DNA of 64,000 bases, taken from contig MPMI01000021.1 of assembly GCA_002238415.1 (NCBI GenBank), positions 32,222 to 96,221 on the forward strand, written 5' to 3'. Source of the DNA: Desulfurellaceae bacterium bin18 (lineage in GTDB: Bacteria > Desulfobacterota > Binatia > Bin18). The notes below the pieces were generated by a model. The model searched no databases, had not been told where the DNA came from, and was given only the letters and a program-made list of their open reading frames with translations. Within the stretch, counting starts at the first letter, position 1. Every line of letters starts with the position of its first letter. Made by a program: the position numbers and the translations under genes. This document shows, in pieces, positions 15,793-23,833 of this stretch.

Positions 15793-16716
15793 ATGGCTAC
15801 AGGCTCTATTCCGTGTGGGATTGCTGTTCCCCAGGTGTTTCTTGATACGAAGGTCGACATGCCGTTTATCCGGGATTTCGTCCAGCGCGCCGAAGCCCTC
15901 GATTATGAAAGCTTGTGGGTGCAGGAGAGTATTGTCAGTGACTTTGCCATTCTCGAACCCGTGGCTCTGCTCAACTATATTGCCGCCATGACCTCAAAGG
16001 CGCGCCTCGGGACCTCGGTTCTGCTGACGGTGCTACGCAACCCGGTGCAACTGGCCAAGAGTTTGTCGAGCCTGGATCAGATGAGCCAGGGCCGGCTCAT
16101 CTTCGGGCTGGGTATTGGCGGGCACGTTCCGGAGACCCTCTTTGGCTACTCCAGCGCACTCCGCGCCCGGCGTTTTGTGGAGGGCATTCGAGCCATCAAG
16201 GCGCTGTGGACAGAGCCCAAGGCCACCGTCAGCGGAACGTTCTGGAACTTCGAGAATGTAGCCATGGAGCCCAAGCCAATACAAAAACCCCACCCGCCCA
16301 TCTGGTTCGGTGCCCGCGAGGAAAAACCGCTACGACGCGCCGTCCGGCACGGAGACGGCTGGATGGGTGCGGGATCAAGCTCAACCAGGGATTTCATCCG
16401 GCAGTCGAATTTGATCCGCCAGTTTCTGGATGAAGCCGGTCGTGACCCGGCCACGTTTACGATCTCCAAGCGGATCTATATCGCGGTTGACAACGACCGG
16501 GCCCGCGCGGAACGGCGGCTGCGGGAGTGGTTTGGCGTCCGGTATAAAAGTGCGGATATGGCCTCAAAGGTCGCGATTTGGGGCAGTCTGGACGAATGCC
16601 GTAATAAGATCGGCGAGATCGTCCGGGCCGGAGCCGAACACCTCTTACTCAACCCGGCCTTTGACGACATGGAACATCTGGAGATGTGCGCAAAAGAGAT
16701 TATGCCTGCCCTCTAA
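15793..16716 (+). CDS. LLM class flavin-dependent oxidoreductase (F420/FMN bacterial luciferase-like)
   Basis: A 307-residue TIM-barrel protein of the luciferase-like monooxygenase family. Typical blocks are AEALDYESLWVQESIV, ARLGTSVLLTVLRNPVQLAKSLSSLD, GRLIFGLGIGG, and PIQKPHPPIWFGAREEKPLRRAVRHGDGW. The cofactor (FMN or F420) and substrate are unknown. AAGGAGACAAAAT precedes ATG 15793. It is 22 bp upstream of dapL and probably co-transcribed with it. Two other LLM genes occur in the window. Confidence 0.9.
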   Translation: MATGSIPCGIAVPQVFLDTKVDMPFIRDFVQRAEALDYESLWVQESIVSDFAILEPVALLNYIAAMTSKARLGTSVLLTVLRNPVQLAKSLSSLDQMSQGRLIFGLGIGGHVPETLFGYSSALRARRFVEGIRAIKALWTEPKATVSGTFWNFENVAMEPKPIQKPHPPIWFGAREEKPLRRAVRHGDGWMGAGSSSTRDFIRQSNLIRQFLDEAGRDPATFTISKRIYIAVDNDRARAERRLREWFGVRYKSADMASKVAIWGSLDECRNKIGEIVRAGAEHLLLNPAFDDMEHLEMCAKEIMPAL

Positions 16717-16738
16717 GGACCGGAAGGAGACAGCCCTT

Positions 16739-17968
16739 ATGATCACGATGAACGAACACTATCTGAAGCTCCAGGCCTCGTATCTTTTTTCCGATATTGC
16801 CAAGCGGGTCAATGCGTATCAGGCCGACCATCCGGATCAAACCATTATCCGGTTGGGAATCGGCGATGTGACGCGGGCGCTGCCCGAGGCGTGCATCAGC
16901 GCCTTTCATCGAGCCGTGGACGAGATGGCGGACGACACTACCTTTCGGGGCTACGGCCCGGAGCTGGGCTATGATTTTTTACAGGAAGCCATCGTAGCCG
17001 GAGATTTTCAGCCGCGCGGGGTGACGCTCAGGCCCGACGAAGTGTTTGTGAGCGACGGCGCGAAGTGTGACTCGGGTAATTTTCAGGAGCTGTTTGCCCC
17101 GGACACGCGTGTGGCGGTGCCCGACCCTGTCTACCCGGTGTATGTCGATACTAATGTGATGGCCGGGCGGACCGCGGCCTGGCGGGACGGACGCTACGAG
17201 GGGCTGGTCTATCTGGAATCGACGACTGACAATCAATATATCCCGGCGCTCCCGCAGGAAGCGGTTGACCTCATTTATCTGTGTTTTCCCAATAACCCCA
17301 CGGGCAGCATGATTACCGCAGACCAGTTACGCCCCTGGGTGGACTACGCGCGGGAGAACAAGGCCCTCATTCTGTATGACGCGGCCTATGTCGAGTTTAT
17401 CCGTGATGACAGCCTGCCACAGAGTATTTACGAGATCGACGGCGCCAGGGAGGTGGCGGTCGAATTTCGGAGTCTGTCCAAGACCGCCGGTTTTACCGGG
17501 ACGCGCTGCGCCTACACCATCGTGCCCAGAGAGTGCCAGGTGTACGATTCTCAGGGCAACGCCCATGCGCTCCACGCGCTCTGGGACCGGCGTCAGTCCA
17601 CAAAATTCAACAGTGTCTCCTATCCGGTCCAGCGTGCGGCCGAGGCCGCCTTCTCGCCCGAGGGCAAGCAGCAAATCCGAGAATTGAGCAACTATTATCT
17701 CGGCAATGCCGCCCTGATTCGTGAAGCGATTACGAACTTGGGCTATGAGTGCGTTGGCGGAGAACATTCTCCCTATGTGTGGATTAAAACCAATACCGAC
17801 TCCTGGGAATTCTTTGACCGCTTGCTGCAAAAAGCCGGAGTGGTCTGCACACCGGGAGCCGGGTTCGGGAAATGCGGCGAGGGCTACGTGCGCCTGAGTG
17901 CGTTTAACAGTCGAGAGAATGTCGAGACCGCCCTGCAGCGGGTCTCGGACGCTCTGGGTACGGCATAG
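16739..17968 (+). CDS. dapL: LL-diaminopimelate aminotransferase
   Basis: PLP enzyme making LL-diaminopimelate directly from tetrahydrodipicolinate (lysine and peptidoglycan pathway). The 409-residue protein shows LGIGDVTRALP, GYGPELGYDFLQEAI, FVSDGAKCDSGNFQELF, CFPNNPTG and the PLP-lysine region FRSLSKTAGFTGTRCAY, all typical of DapL. Start ATG 16739 follows GGAAGGAGA. The frame extends upstream into the LLM gene but that is overlap only. DapL occurs in plants, chlamydiae, some deltaproteobacteria and several uncultivated phyla, which fits the lineage guess. Confidence 0.92.
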   Translation: MITMNEHYLKLQASYLFSDIAKRVNAYQADHPDQTIIRLGIGDVTRALPEACISAFHRAVDEMADDTTFRGYGPELGYDFLQEAIVAGDFQPRGVTLRPDEVFVSDGAKCDSGNFQELFAPDTRVAVPDPVYPVYVDTNVMAGRTAAWRDGRYEGLVYLESTTDNQYIPALPQEAVDLIYLCFPNNPTGSMITADQLRPWVDYARENKALILYDAAYVEFIRDDSLPQSIYEIDGAREVAVEFRSLSKTAGFTGTRCAYTIVPRECQVYDSQGNAHALHALWDRRQSTKFNSVSYPVQRAAEAAFSPEGKQQIRELSNYYLGNAALIREAITNLGYECVGGEHSPYVWIKTNTDSWEFFDRLLQKAGVVCTPGAGFGKCGEGYVRLSAFNSRENVETALQRVSDALGTA

Positions 17969-18013
17969 AAGGCGAGCAGCCCCCGTCGTGGCGTCTGCGC
18001 CAGGAATAGAGCC

Positions 18014-18154
18014 ATGCACTATCTCCTGACCCGGCTGACCGAGCATGCGCGGACCGACGCCTTCAGCCCCCCATTCTGCCCCTGTCCGAGATGTACGCGG
18101 GAGGGCGGATATTTCATAAACCGTGAAATTTCAGCCCGGATGAAATATGGATAA
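18014..18154 (+). CDS. candidate small protein with CPCPRC motif
   Basis: A 46-codon frame with AGGAATAGAGCC before ATG and GC-rich third positions like real genes in the window. The peptide has a Cys cluster (FCPCPRCTREGG) that could bind metal. Its last codons run through the first palindrome of the 18-kb cluster, and its stop overlaps the start of the next small frame by 8 bp, suggesting translational coupling. No family is recognised; it could still be a chance frame. Confidence 0.35.
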   Translation: MHYLLTRLTEHARTDAFSPPFCPCPRCTREGGYFINREISARMKYG

Positions 18155-18486
18155 ACTGATGAAAATCCTGGTCGCTACGCACGTCGGCGTCTTCCTTTTG
18201 GACATCCTGCTCGGTGGATTTCTCATCTGGGCAACCCACCCCTAAAAGACCCTCAAACACCGTTCCAAAATCAGAAATTAAGGGCCGATTAAGGGCTGAA
18301 AAATGACCCATTAAAGGCCGTTTCAGCATGAGAAATCGTGAAATTTCGTGAGAAATGGCATTTCACGACCATGAAATTTCATACCCCGTGAAAAGTGGTG
18401 CAAATCCGCGATATTAGGCCATTTTTGATGAAATTTTGGGGCAAAATCACGAAATTTCGCCGTGAAATATTTCACGATTTCTCATG
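18109..18486. repeat. cluster of nested TGAAATTTCA-type palindromes
   Basis: An AT-rich patch in a GC-rich contig. Visible elements are ATATTTCAT/ATGAAATAT arms at 18110-18118 and 18140-18148 around TGAAATTTCA (18124-18133); ATGAAATTTCAT (18371-18382); CGAAATTTCG (18450-18459); and CGTGAAATATTTCACG (18461-18476). An 18-bp perfect inverted repeat, CATGAGAAATCGTGAAAT, sits at 18327-18344 and 18469-18486. Apart from the two small candidate genes the stretch 17969-18617 holds nothing else that I can name. Confidence 0.85.
18147..18245 (+). CDS. candidate 32-residue single-TM peptide
   Basis: The frame encodes a short polar start (MDKLMKI) and about 22 hydrophobic residues (LVATHVGVFLLDILLGGFLI, then WATHP). 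Size and composition resemble membrane peptides of type I toxin systems or small subunits of membrane complexes. GGA lies 7 bp before the ATG, inside a palindrome (18109-18149). Third positions are GC-rich. Confidence is limited by length; no homologue is recalled. Confidence 0.4.
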   Translation: MDKLMKILVATHVGVFLLDILLGGFLIWATHP

Positions 18487-18620
18487 TTTCCAGAGTGGCA
18501 CTCGAATTTTGGAATTTTGCACACTGATCGAATCGCGGACCGGGTAGAACCGGCACGTCCCGTTCCTCTACCTGGCCGCCTCCGCTGTGTCGGACGCGCT
18601 ACACCGCAGCGTGATGTGTC

Positions 18621-19466
18621 CTAGGCGACCCCGTTGCTTTTGAACCAGGCCAGGAGCTGTTGCCAGCCGTCCTGGGCCGTTTCCTGACGATAGCTGGCCC
18701 GATAGTCGGCGTGAAAACCGTGCGGTGTATCGGGATACAGAATAATCTCCGAGGGGCTTTCCGCCGCCTGTAACGCGGCGCGCATCTGTTCAACCGTTTC
18801 GTTTGGAATACCGCCATCGGCGGCGCCGTACAAACCAAGCACGGGAGCGTGGAGCTGAGCGGCAATATCAACCGGATGGCTGGGGGTGAGCTCGGATGCC
18901 TGCCCGACCAGACGCCCATACCAGGCCGCCCCGGCTTTGACCTGCGGACTGTGGGCGGCATACATCCACACGATACGCCCGCCCCAGCAAAAGCCGGTGA
19001 TACCGAGCCGGGCCGTATCACCGGTGCCGGACGACTCGACCCAGGCCACGGTTGCGTCCAGGTCGGACATGACCTGCGCATCCGGGACCTTGGCAACCAC
19101 CGTCCGAATAATCTGACCGATATCCGTCATCTGCGACACATCGCCCTGCCTGGCATAGAGTTCCGGCGCAACCGCGACATAGCCCTGCTTGGCGAAGCGG
19201 CGGCACACGTCTTTGATATGCTCATGCACACCGAAAATTTCCTGGACGACCAGCACGACCGGGAAGGGTCCGCCGGTTTGCGGGTAAGCCTGGTAGGCGG
19301 GAATAGTGATATCGCCCACCGGTATCTGGACCTCCCCGGCTTCCAGGCCACTGGTATCCGTTGTGATTGTCTGAGCCGAAACCGGACGCACGGCCAGGGC
19401 AAAGCCCGTGGCCAAGGTGGACACTACAAATTCGCGTCGGGTCAGTGTTGTGCTTATATTTTTCAT
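18621..19466 (-). CDS. dienelactone hydrolase family protein, exported
   Basis: A 281-residue alpha/beta hydrolase. The N-terminus carries a twin-arginine-like signal ([20 protein letters not shown], cleavage near VSAQ). The catalytic Cys is in the elbow GFCWGG, the acid in GAADGGIP and the His in [10 protein letters not shown], which is the Cys-Asp-His triad of dienelactone hydrolases. Substrates may be cyclic esters or lactones from aromatic breakdown. It stands alone on the minus strand, divergent from the small secreted protein gene. Confidence 0.88.
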   Translation of the reverse strand: MKNISTTLTRREFVVSTLATGFALAVRPVSAQTITTDTSGLEAGEVQIPVGDITIPAYQAYPQTGGPFPVVLVVQEIFGVHEHIKDVCRRFAKQGYVAVAPELYARQGDVSQMTDIGQIIRTVVAKVPDAQVMSDLDATVAWVESSGTGDTARLGITGFCWGGRIVWMYAAHSPQVKAGAAWYGRLVGQASELTPSHPVDIAAQLHAPVLGLYGAADGGIPNETVEQMRAALQAAESPSEIILYPDTPHGFHADYRASYRQETAQDGWQQLLAWFKSNGVA

Positions 19467-19649
19467 ATCTTCTCACCTCAATCGGGCCATCTTGCGCGGC
19501 CTAGCCTAGCCCTTGTTTCTCCGGCTCGCAAGGATGAGCGGACAGGACGAGAAGGGTTGATTGGTGCTCGCTGGCTTTTGCCCTCCAGTTTCGCTAGGGA
19601 AGGGGGAATGATCTGTTATAGGCGTGCGGACAGGAACGGGGTCAGAAAC

Positions 19650-19988
19650 ATGCATGTAGTGAAGACAGTATGGATATGCCTGCTCGGCCTGGCTCTTGCG
19701 ACACCCGCCTTTGCCAACGAAGGCCATCAGCTCTTACTCAGCCAGACTAAGGACGAACGCGCCACAACGCTGGCGGGCATTTTGCAGACGAGCGGTAAAA
19801 CGTGTGCAGAGGTCTCGCGTTCGTTTCTGCAAGGCACGGATGAAGACCAGGCCGCCTATTGGAATGCCGAGTGCTCCGGGGGCGAAACCTATGTCATTCA
19901 GATTCCGGCCAGCAGTCAGACCCGCGTCCTTGAATGTAAGATCATGGCCATGATCGGAGTGAAGTGCTTCACCCGATTCGAGAATTAA
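19650..19988 (+). CDS. small secreted Cys-containing protein
   Basis: A 112-residue protein with signal peptide (MHVVKTVWICLLGLALATPA, cleavage after AFA). The mature part has four Cys (KTCAEV, AECSGG, LECKIM, VKCFTR) that could form two disulfides, and a YVIQIPASS strand. AGGAACGGGG precedes ATG 19650. No family was recognised; function unknown. Confidence 0.65.
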   Translation: MHVVKTVWICLLGLALATPAFANEGHQLLLSQTKDERATTLAGILQTSGKTCAEVSRSFLQGTDEDQAAYWNAECSGGETYVIQIPASSQTRVLECKIMAMIGVKCFTRFEN

Positions 19989-20033
19989 ACACATCGATTT
20001 TCAGAGACAGGCTGAACCCGAGGGGCGTCTCCG

Positions 20034-20831
20034 GTGCACTGGGCTCAAAGAGTAAACGTATCAACATCTCGGCGTGTATTGGAGGATACGTTTACTCTTC
20101 ACAGTATTGACGAGCTGCAACGCTTTTCCACGCCGCCCTATCGCTGCCTGTATCTCCCGACAGAGACGGCCTCTCTGACCTACCGCATTATCCGGGACCT
20201 GACACCCCAACAGTATAATGAACTCCTCAGACGCGGCTGGCGGCGCTTTGGCTGTGAATTCTTTCGGCCCGCCTGTGCGCAGTGTGTCCAATGCCGGAGT
20301 CTGCGTCTGCCGCTGGCCGATTTCCGGCTGTCTCGTAGTCAGAAACGCGCCCTGCGGCGCAATGCGGCAATTCGGGTCGTGGTGCAAAAACCGACCCTGA
20401 CCCATGAGCATATTCAGCTCTTTAACGCCTACCATGCCGATATGCACGCCCGGCGCGGCTGGCCCGCCCAGACCACCCATGAGCGCGCGTATTTCCGCAG
20501 CTTTCTCTTGGGCAACTGGAGCTTTGCCCGGGAATTCCTGTACTACGACCGGGAGTGTCTCGTTGGGGTGGGCCTGGCGGATGTCACGCACGAGGCGCTA
20601 TCCAGCATCTATTTCTTTCATGACCCGGCCTGGCGGCCCCACGCGCCCGGAGTCTTTTCGATTCTGCGCCAGGCCGCCTACGCTCGGCAGCAGGGACTGC
20701 GTTACCACTATCTGGGCTATTGGGTAGCGGACAGCCCCTCCATGGCCTACAAGGCGCAGTATCGCCCGCACGAGATTCTCCGGCGCCACCCGCCCGATGA
20801 AGAAGAGCCGGAGTGGGCGGCGCCCGAATAA
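20034..20831 (+). CDS. bpt: aspartate/glutamate leucyltransferase (Bpt, N-end rule)
   Basis: Transfers Leu from Leu-tRNA to proteins with N-terminal Asp/Glu, marking them for ClpSAP. The 265-codon frame contains the family blocks PPYRCLYLPTETASLTYR, LLRRGWRRFGCEFFRPACAQCVQCRSLRLP, FLYYDRECLVGVGLADV, SIYFFHDP, YHYLGYWV and MAYKAQYRPHEIL. The start is uncertain: GTG 20034 or TTG 20079. Homologues begin near residue 25, and a perfect hairpin covers 20048-20099, so the first codons may be leader RNA. Confidence 0.9.
   Translation: MHWAQRVNVSTSRRVLEDTFTLHSIDELQRFSTPPYRCLYLPTETASLTYRIIRDLTPQQYNELLRRGWRRFGCEFFRPACAQCVQCRSLRLPLADFRLSRSQKRALRRNAAIRVVVQKPTLTHEHIQLFNAYHADMHARRGWPAQTTHERAYFRSFLLGNWSFAREFLYYDRECLVGVGLADVTHEALSSIYFFHDPAWRPHAPGVFSILRQAAYARQQGLRYHYLGYWVADSPSMAYKAQYRPHEILRRHPPDEEEPEWAAPE
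20048..20099 (+). promoter_or_regulatory. 15-bp perfect inverted repeat at the 5' end of bpt
   Basis: AAGAGTAAACGTATC (20048-20062) and its exact reverse complement (20085-20099) flank a 22-nt loop containing TTGGAG. It is either an RNA hairpin that could mask translation signals of bpt or an operator. It overlaps the possible first codons of bpt. Confidence 0.7.
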
Positions 20832-20855
20832 TCCATGCGGAACGACTTGGCGCGG

Positions 20856-22145
20856 TTACTCACTCACGTGCCGCGTGAGCGGAATACCAAACTGGGCTGC
20901 GGCGTTGCCGCCCAACATGCGGGCCATCAATGGTTCTTCCACAGCGGCCTGGGTCAGGACCTCAATCGCGTCCCAGGCGCTGGTGGTATCGTGATGGGGG
21001 TAGCGTGAGCCCCAGACGACCTTTTCCGCAAAGGCGTGGGGTAACCGCTGAATCATGCGCTCCTCTGCGTCAAAGCCGAGCATCACCCGACCCTCTTCCC
21101 ATAGTTCTTCAGGATCGGTCCGAACCGGATAGTAGTTGAGGAGAGGGATCGTTTTAGTCGAGGCCTCCATTTTTTCCAGCACCTCTTCCATCCACGACGC
21201 CTTGCCGTGCGCGACCACCACTTTCATCTCGGGAAAGCGCTGCATGACCGTAAAACCGATCAGGGTGGAAGCAACGAACATATGGTTGTCGAGCCAGCCG
21301 GAGAGAATCGGAGAGACCGGATGGCCGACCGACGGGGACGCAAAAAAGGAAAAATTCGCCAGGCCGTCGCCGCCGCCGGCAGCAGGCCCCCCGCCGACCT
21401 CCCTCAGCAGGGTTTGTTGATTCAGCCGATTTTTGATCTTTTCAATAAACGGACCGTGTGACGTCCACTCAGGATTCCACAGCCCAGGCGTCGGATGGAC
21501 CACTGCGGTCACGCCCAAGCGTTCCAGCTCGGCCCAGAGCGGGTCGTAGTACGGATGGGTGAAATAATGCCCCTCAATAAACATGGGCCGAATGAACGCG
21601 CCCCGGAAATGCGGCAGCGCGGCTACCCGGCGCAGTTCTTCCAGGGCAAAATCCATGTTTTGGAGCGGCAGCATGGCTGCGGCATAGAGTCGCGCTGGGG
21701 CCGTCTGACAGAAATCGGTCAGCCAGTTGTTATAGGCCCGGGCCAGGGCGGCGGCCACATCCGGGTCCTCGATCAGATGAAAGCCCTCGGCAAACCAGGT
21801 GGGGTACAGAAATGCCTGGTCCACGCCCATGGCGTCCATGTCAGCCAGTCTGGCAAGCGGGTCTGACGCACCGGCGCTTTTGGCATGCGGGGTGTTGGGG
21901 TCGAGGTCGCCGACCTGGTCCCAGGTCATGCCCGGCTTCCAGATGGCGTGACGCGGGATGTTCGGATTCATCGGGTCGCGGAACATCTTGCCGTTGACCT
22001 TGAGATACGAGCCGTACTGGCCTTCCTCGCGCCACAGGGCCGTTTTGCCGAGCGTGCGGAACTCCGGCTCCAGGTAGTCCTCCCAGACCGCTCGCGGCTC
22101 GACAACATGGCTGTCGCTATCAAAGACGGCAAACGGCCTGGTCAT
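20856..22145 (-). CDS. amidohydrolase 2 family metal hydrolase (ACMSD-like)
   Basis: A 429-residue TIM-barrel amidohydrolase. The metal-binding DxHxxE motif is near the start (FDSDSHVVEP), followed by DMDAMGVDQAFLYPT, VHPTPGLW, VVVAHGKASWMEEV and the late KVVWGSRYPHHD with a metal or general-base acid/His. Members act as decarboxylases or hydrolases on aromatic acids and ring-cleavage products. Its ATG overlaps the stop of the upstream paralogous amidohydrolase by 4 bp (ATGA), so the two form an operon and may give a hetero-oligomer or sequential steps. Confidence 0.88.
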   Translation of the reverse strand: MTRPFAVFDSDSHVVEPRAVWEDYLEPEFRTLGKTALWREEGQYGSYLKVNGKMFRDPMNPNIPRHAIWKPGMTWDQVGDLDPNTPHAKSAGASDPLARLADMDAMGVDQAFLYPTWFAEGFHLIEDPDVAAALARAYNNWLTDFCQTAPARLYAAAMLPLQNMDFALEELRRVAALPHFRGAFIRPMFIEGHYFTHPYYDPLWAELERLGVTAVVHPTPGLWNPEWTSHGPFIEKIKNRLNQQTLLREVGGGPAAGGGDGLANFSFFASPSVGHPVSPILSGWLDNHMFVASTLIGFTVMQRFPEMKVVVAHGKASWMEEVLEKMEASTKTIPLLNYYPVRTDPEELWEEGRVMLGFDAEERMIQRLPHAFAEKVVWGSRYPHHDTTSAWDAIEVLTQAAVEEPLMARMLGGNAAAQFGIPLTRHVSE

Positions 22146-23584
22146 GCCCGGTCTCCTTCGGCGGCATGGCCGTTGACCCGGTGGGCGCCTTCACCGTAGG
22201 GACGCACCAGCGAGGCTTCGGGCTCCAGGGCGCGCTGAATCTCCGCCTCGGACGGCCACCAGTCCGGGCGTTCGATTTCCGTCACCCGTTCGCGGATGAA
22301 GGTCTTCGGGCTGTCGATATGGTACAGCTTGCGGGCGTTTTCCCCGAGAAACTTCGTCTGATGGGAATCCGGCAGGTTGCACTCGCGCATCATCTCAATC
22401 GCCCGCCAGGCATCGTCGCCATCGTGATGGTAGACATCGGACGACCAGGCCAGAATATCGCCATAGAACTCAGGCAAGCGCGACGGCGGGGCTTCATCCC
22501 CTTCAAAGCCGGTCACGCAATGGGTGAAAAAGGTTTCGCTCGGCAGCCGTTTGAGCGGCGGCAGTTCACGCTCGTTGCGGTAGAGCTTGTACATTTTGTC
22601 GCACTCGTCCAACAGAAAACTGAGCCAGGTGGAGGAGGCCTCAAACACCGCCGCATTGAGCTTGGGGTATTTCTCAAAAAAGCCGGACATGAGCACCATG
22701 ACGACCCACAACGCGGCCTCGGATTGGAAGTTCTGGACGTTGGTCAAAAATTGATGCGGCAGGCTTGAGGTGACTACCGTGCGGGCAATCAACTCCGCTC
22801 CGGAATACTGGGCAGTATAGCCTGGGGGTTTTAACGCGCCAAAGGCCGGGAAGGGATGCATGCCGTACACCACGCCGGTCTCTTCCATGGCCTGCCAGAC
22901 CGGCTCATATTTGGGCTGAATCGGATAATTGCCCATGGCGTCAATCGGGCGCACCAGACCGACTCGGCAACCCTTTTCGGCGACCCGATAGAGTTCCTCG
23001 GCGGCAAAGACCGGATCCTGCATGGGCAGCAGGGCGGCAAAAAAGATGCGCTCCGGGTCCGCCTGGCAATACTCATACGCCCACTCGTTATACGCCTTGC
23101 ACATGGCCCTTGCTCCGACCGCGTTTTGCAACCAGGGATAGGTGTCGATATCGGTCGGAATGATCATCACCTGATCAATACCCTGAACGTCCATGTCGCG
23201 GAGGCGGGCCTTGGGCTCGTACGAACCCTTATGGTCCAGATAGGCGGCCTGCTCCTGAGAGATCGCCGTTTCAGGGTGCAGGTTGCGGACATTGATGGCG
23301 CGCTGGATGTCATGCTTGAGTCCCGGCCCGGCCAGGGAAAGGATGTTCACAACACCGGGCGTGCCACCGATCCGCTGCGAGCCCAGACCCGTACCGGCAT
23401 GGCCGTTGACGATAAGCTGTTTGGTCTCCTGGTCAAACCACATCGTGGTCTTGAGCGCTTCCAGCTCGTCTTTTGTCAGCCAGTCCTTGGCCTGCTCCCA
23501 GATCCAGGGCGGCTCCGTGACATGCGCATCGCAGTCAAAGGTCGGGAAATCCTTGGTCATTGGGGCAAATTTTTGGGTCGGCAT
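22142..23584 (-). CDS. amidohydrolase 2 family metal hydrolase (ACMSD-like)
   Basis: A 480-residue paralogue of the gene downstream. The metal motif is FDCDAHVTEP; other shared blocks are DMDVQGIDQVMIIPT, VYGMHPFPAFG, FEASSTWLSFLLDECDK and WSSDVYHHDGDD. ATG 23584 is preceded by AAAGGAGGGAG; an upstream frame extension of ten codons is unlikely. First gene of the two-gene operon, divergent from the flavin monooxygenase. This context suits breakdown of an aromatic or cyclic substrate. Confidence 0.88.
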   Translation of the reverse strand: MPTQKFAPMTKDFPTFDCDAHVTEPPWIWEQAKDWLTKDELEALKTTMWFDQETKQLIVNGHAGTGLGSQRIGGTPGVVNILSLAGPGLKHDIQRAINVRNLHPETAISQEQAAYLDHKGSYEPKARLRDMDVQGIDQVMIIPTDIDTYPWLQNAVGARAMCKAYNEWAYEYCQADPERIFFAALLPMQDPVFAAEELYRVAEKGCRVGLVRPIDAMGNYPIQPKYEPVWQAMEETGVVYGMHPFPAFGALKPPGYTAQYSGAELIARTVVTSSLPHQFLTNVQNFQSEAALWVVMVLMSGFFEKYPKLNAAVFEASSTWLSFLLDECDKMYKLYRNERELPPLKRLPSETFFTHCVTGFEGDEAPPSRLPEFYGDILAWSSDVYHHDGDDAWRAIEMMRECNLPDSHQTKFLGENARKLYHIDSPKTFIRERVTEIERPDWWPSEAEIQRALEPEASLVRPYGEGAHRVNGHAAEGDRA

Positions 23585-23833
23585 ACGCTCCCTCCTTTGG
23601 GATATTAGTAGCAAGCATGGCTTTCAGCACGCTCTCATCATCGTTCTCCGGCCGTTTTCATGCTGCGGTCACCATACAGCGATAGCGGACAATACTCAAA
23701 CCTGTTTTCTCTTCATCCTTCAGGAGGAAAGGGCAGAACCTGACTTGCCCAAGCCCGTTGATTACCATACCCTGCGGCATTCTTCAGGACAGGCATTCGA
23801 AGCTGTCGGAGAAACCTGAAACGGGAGGTCAAG

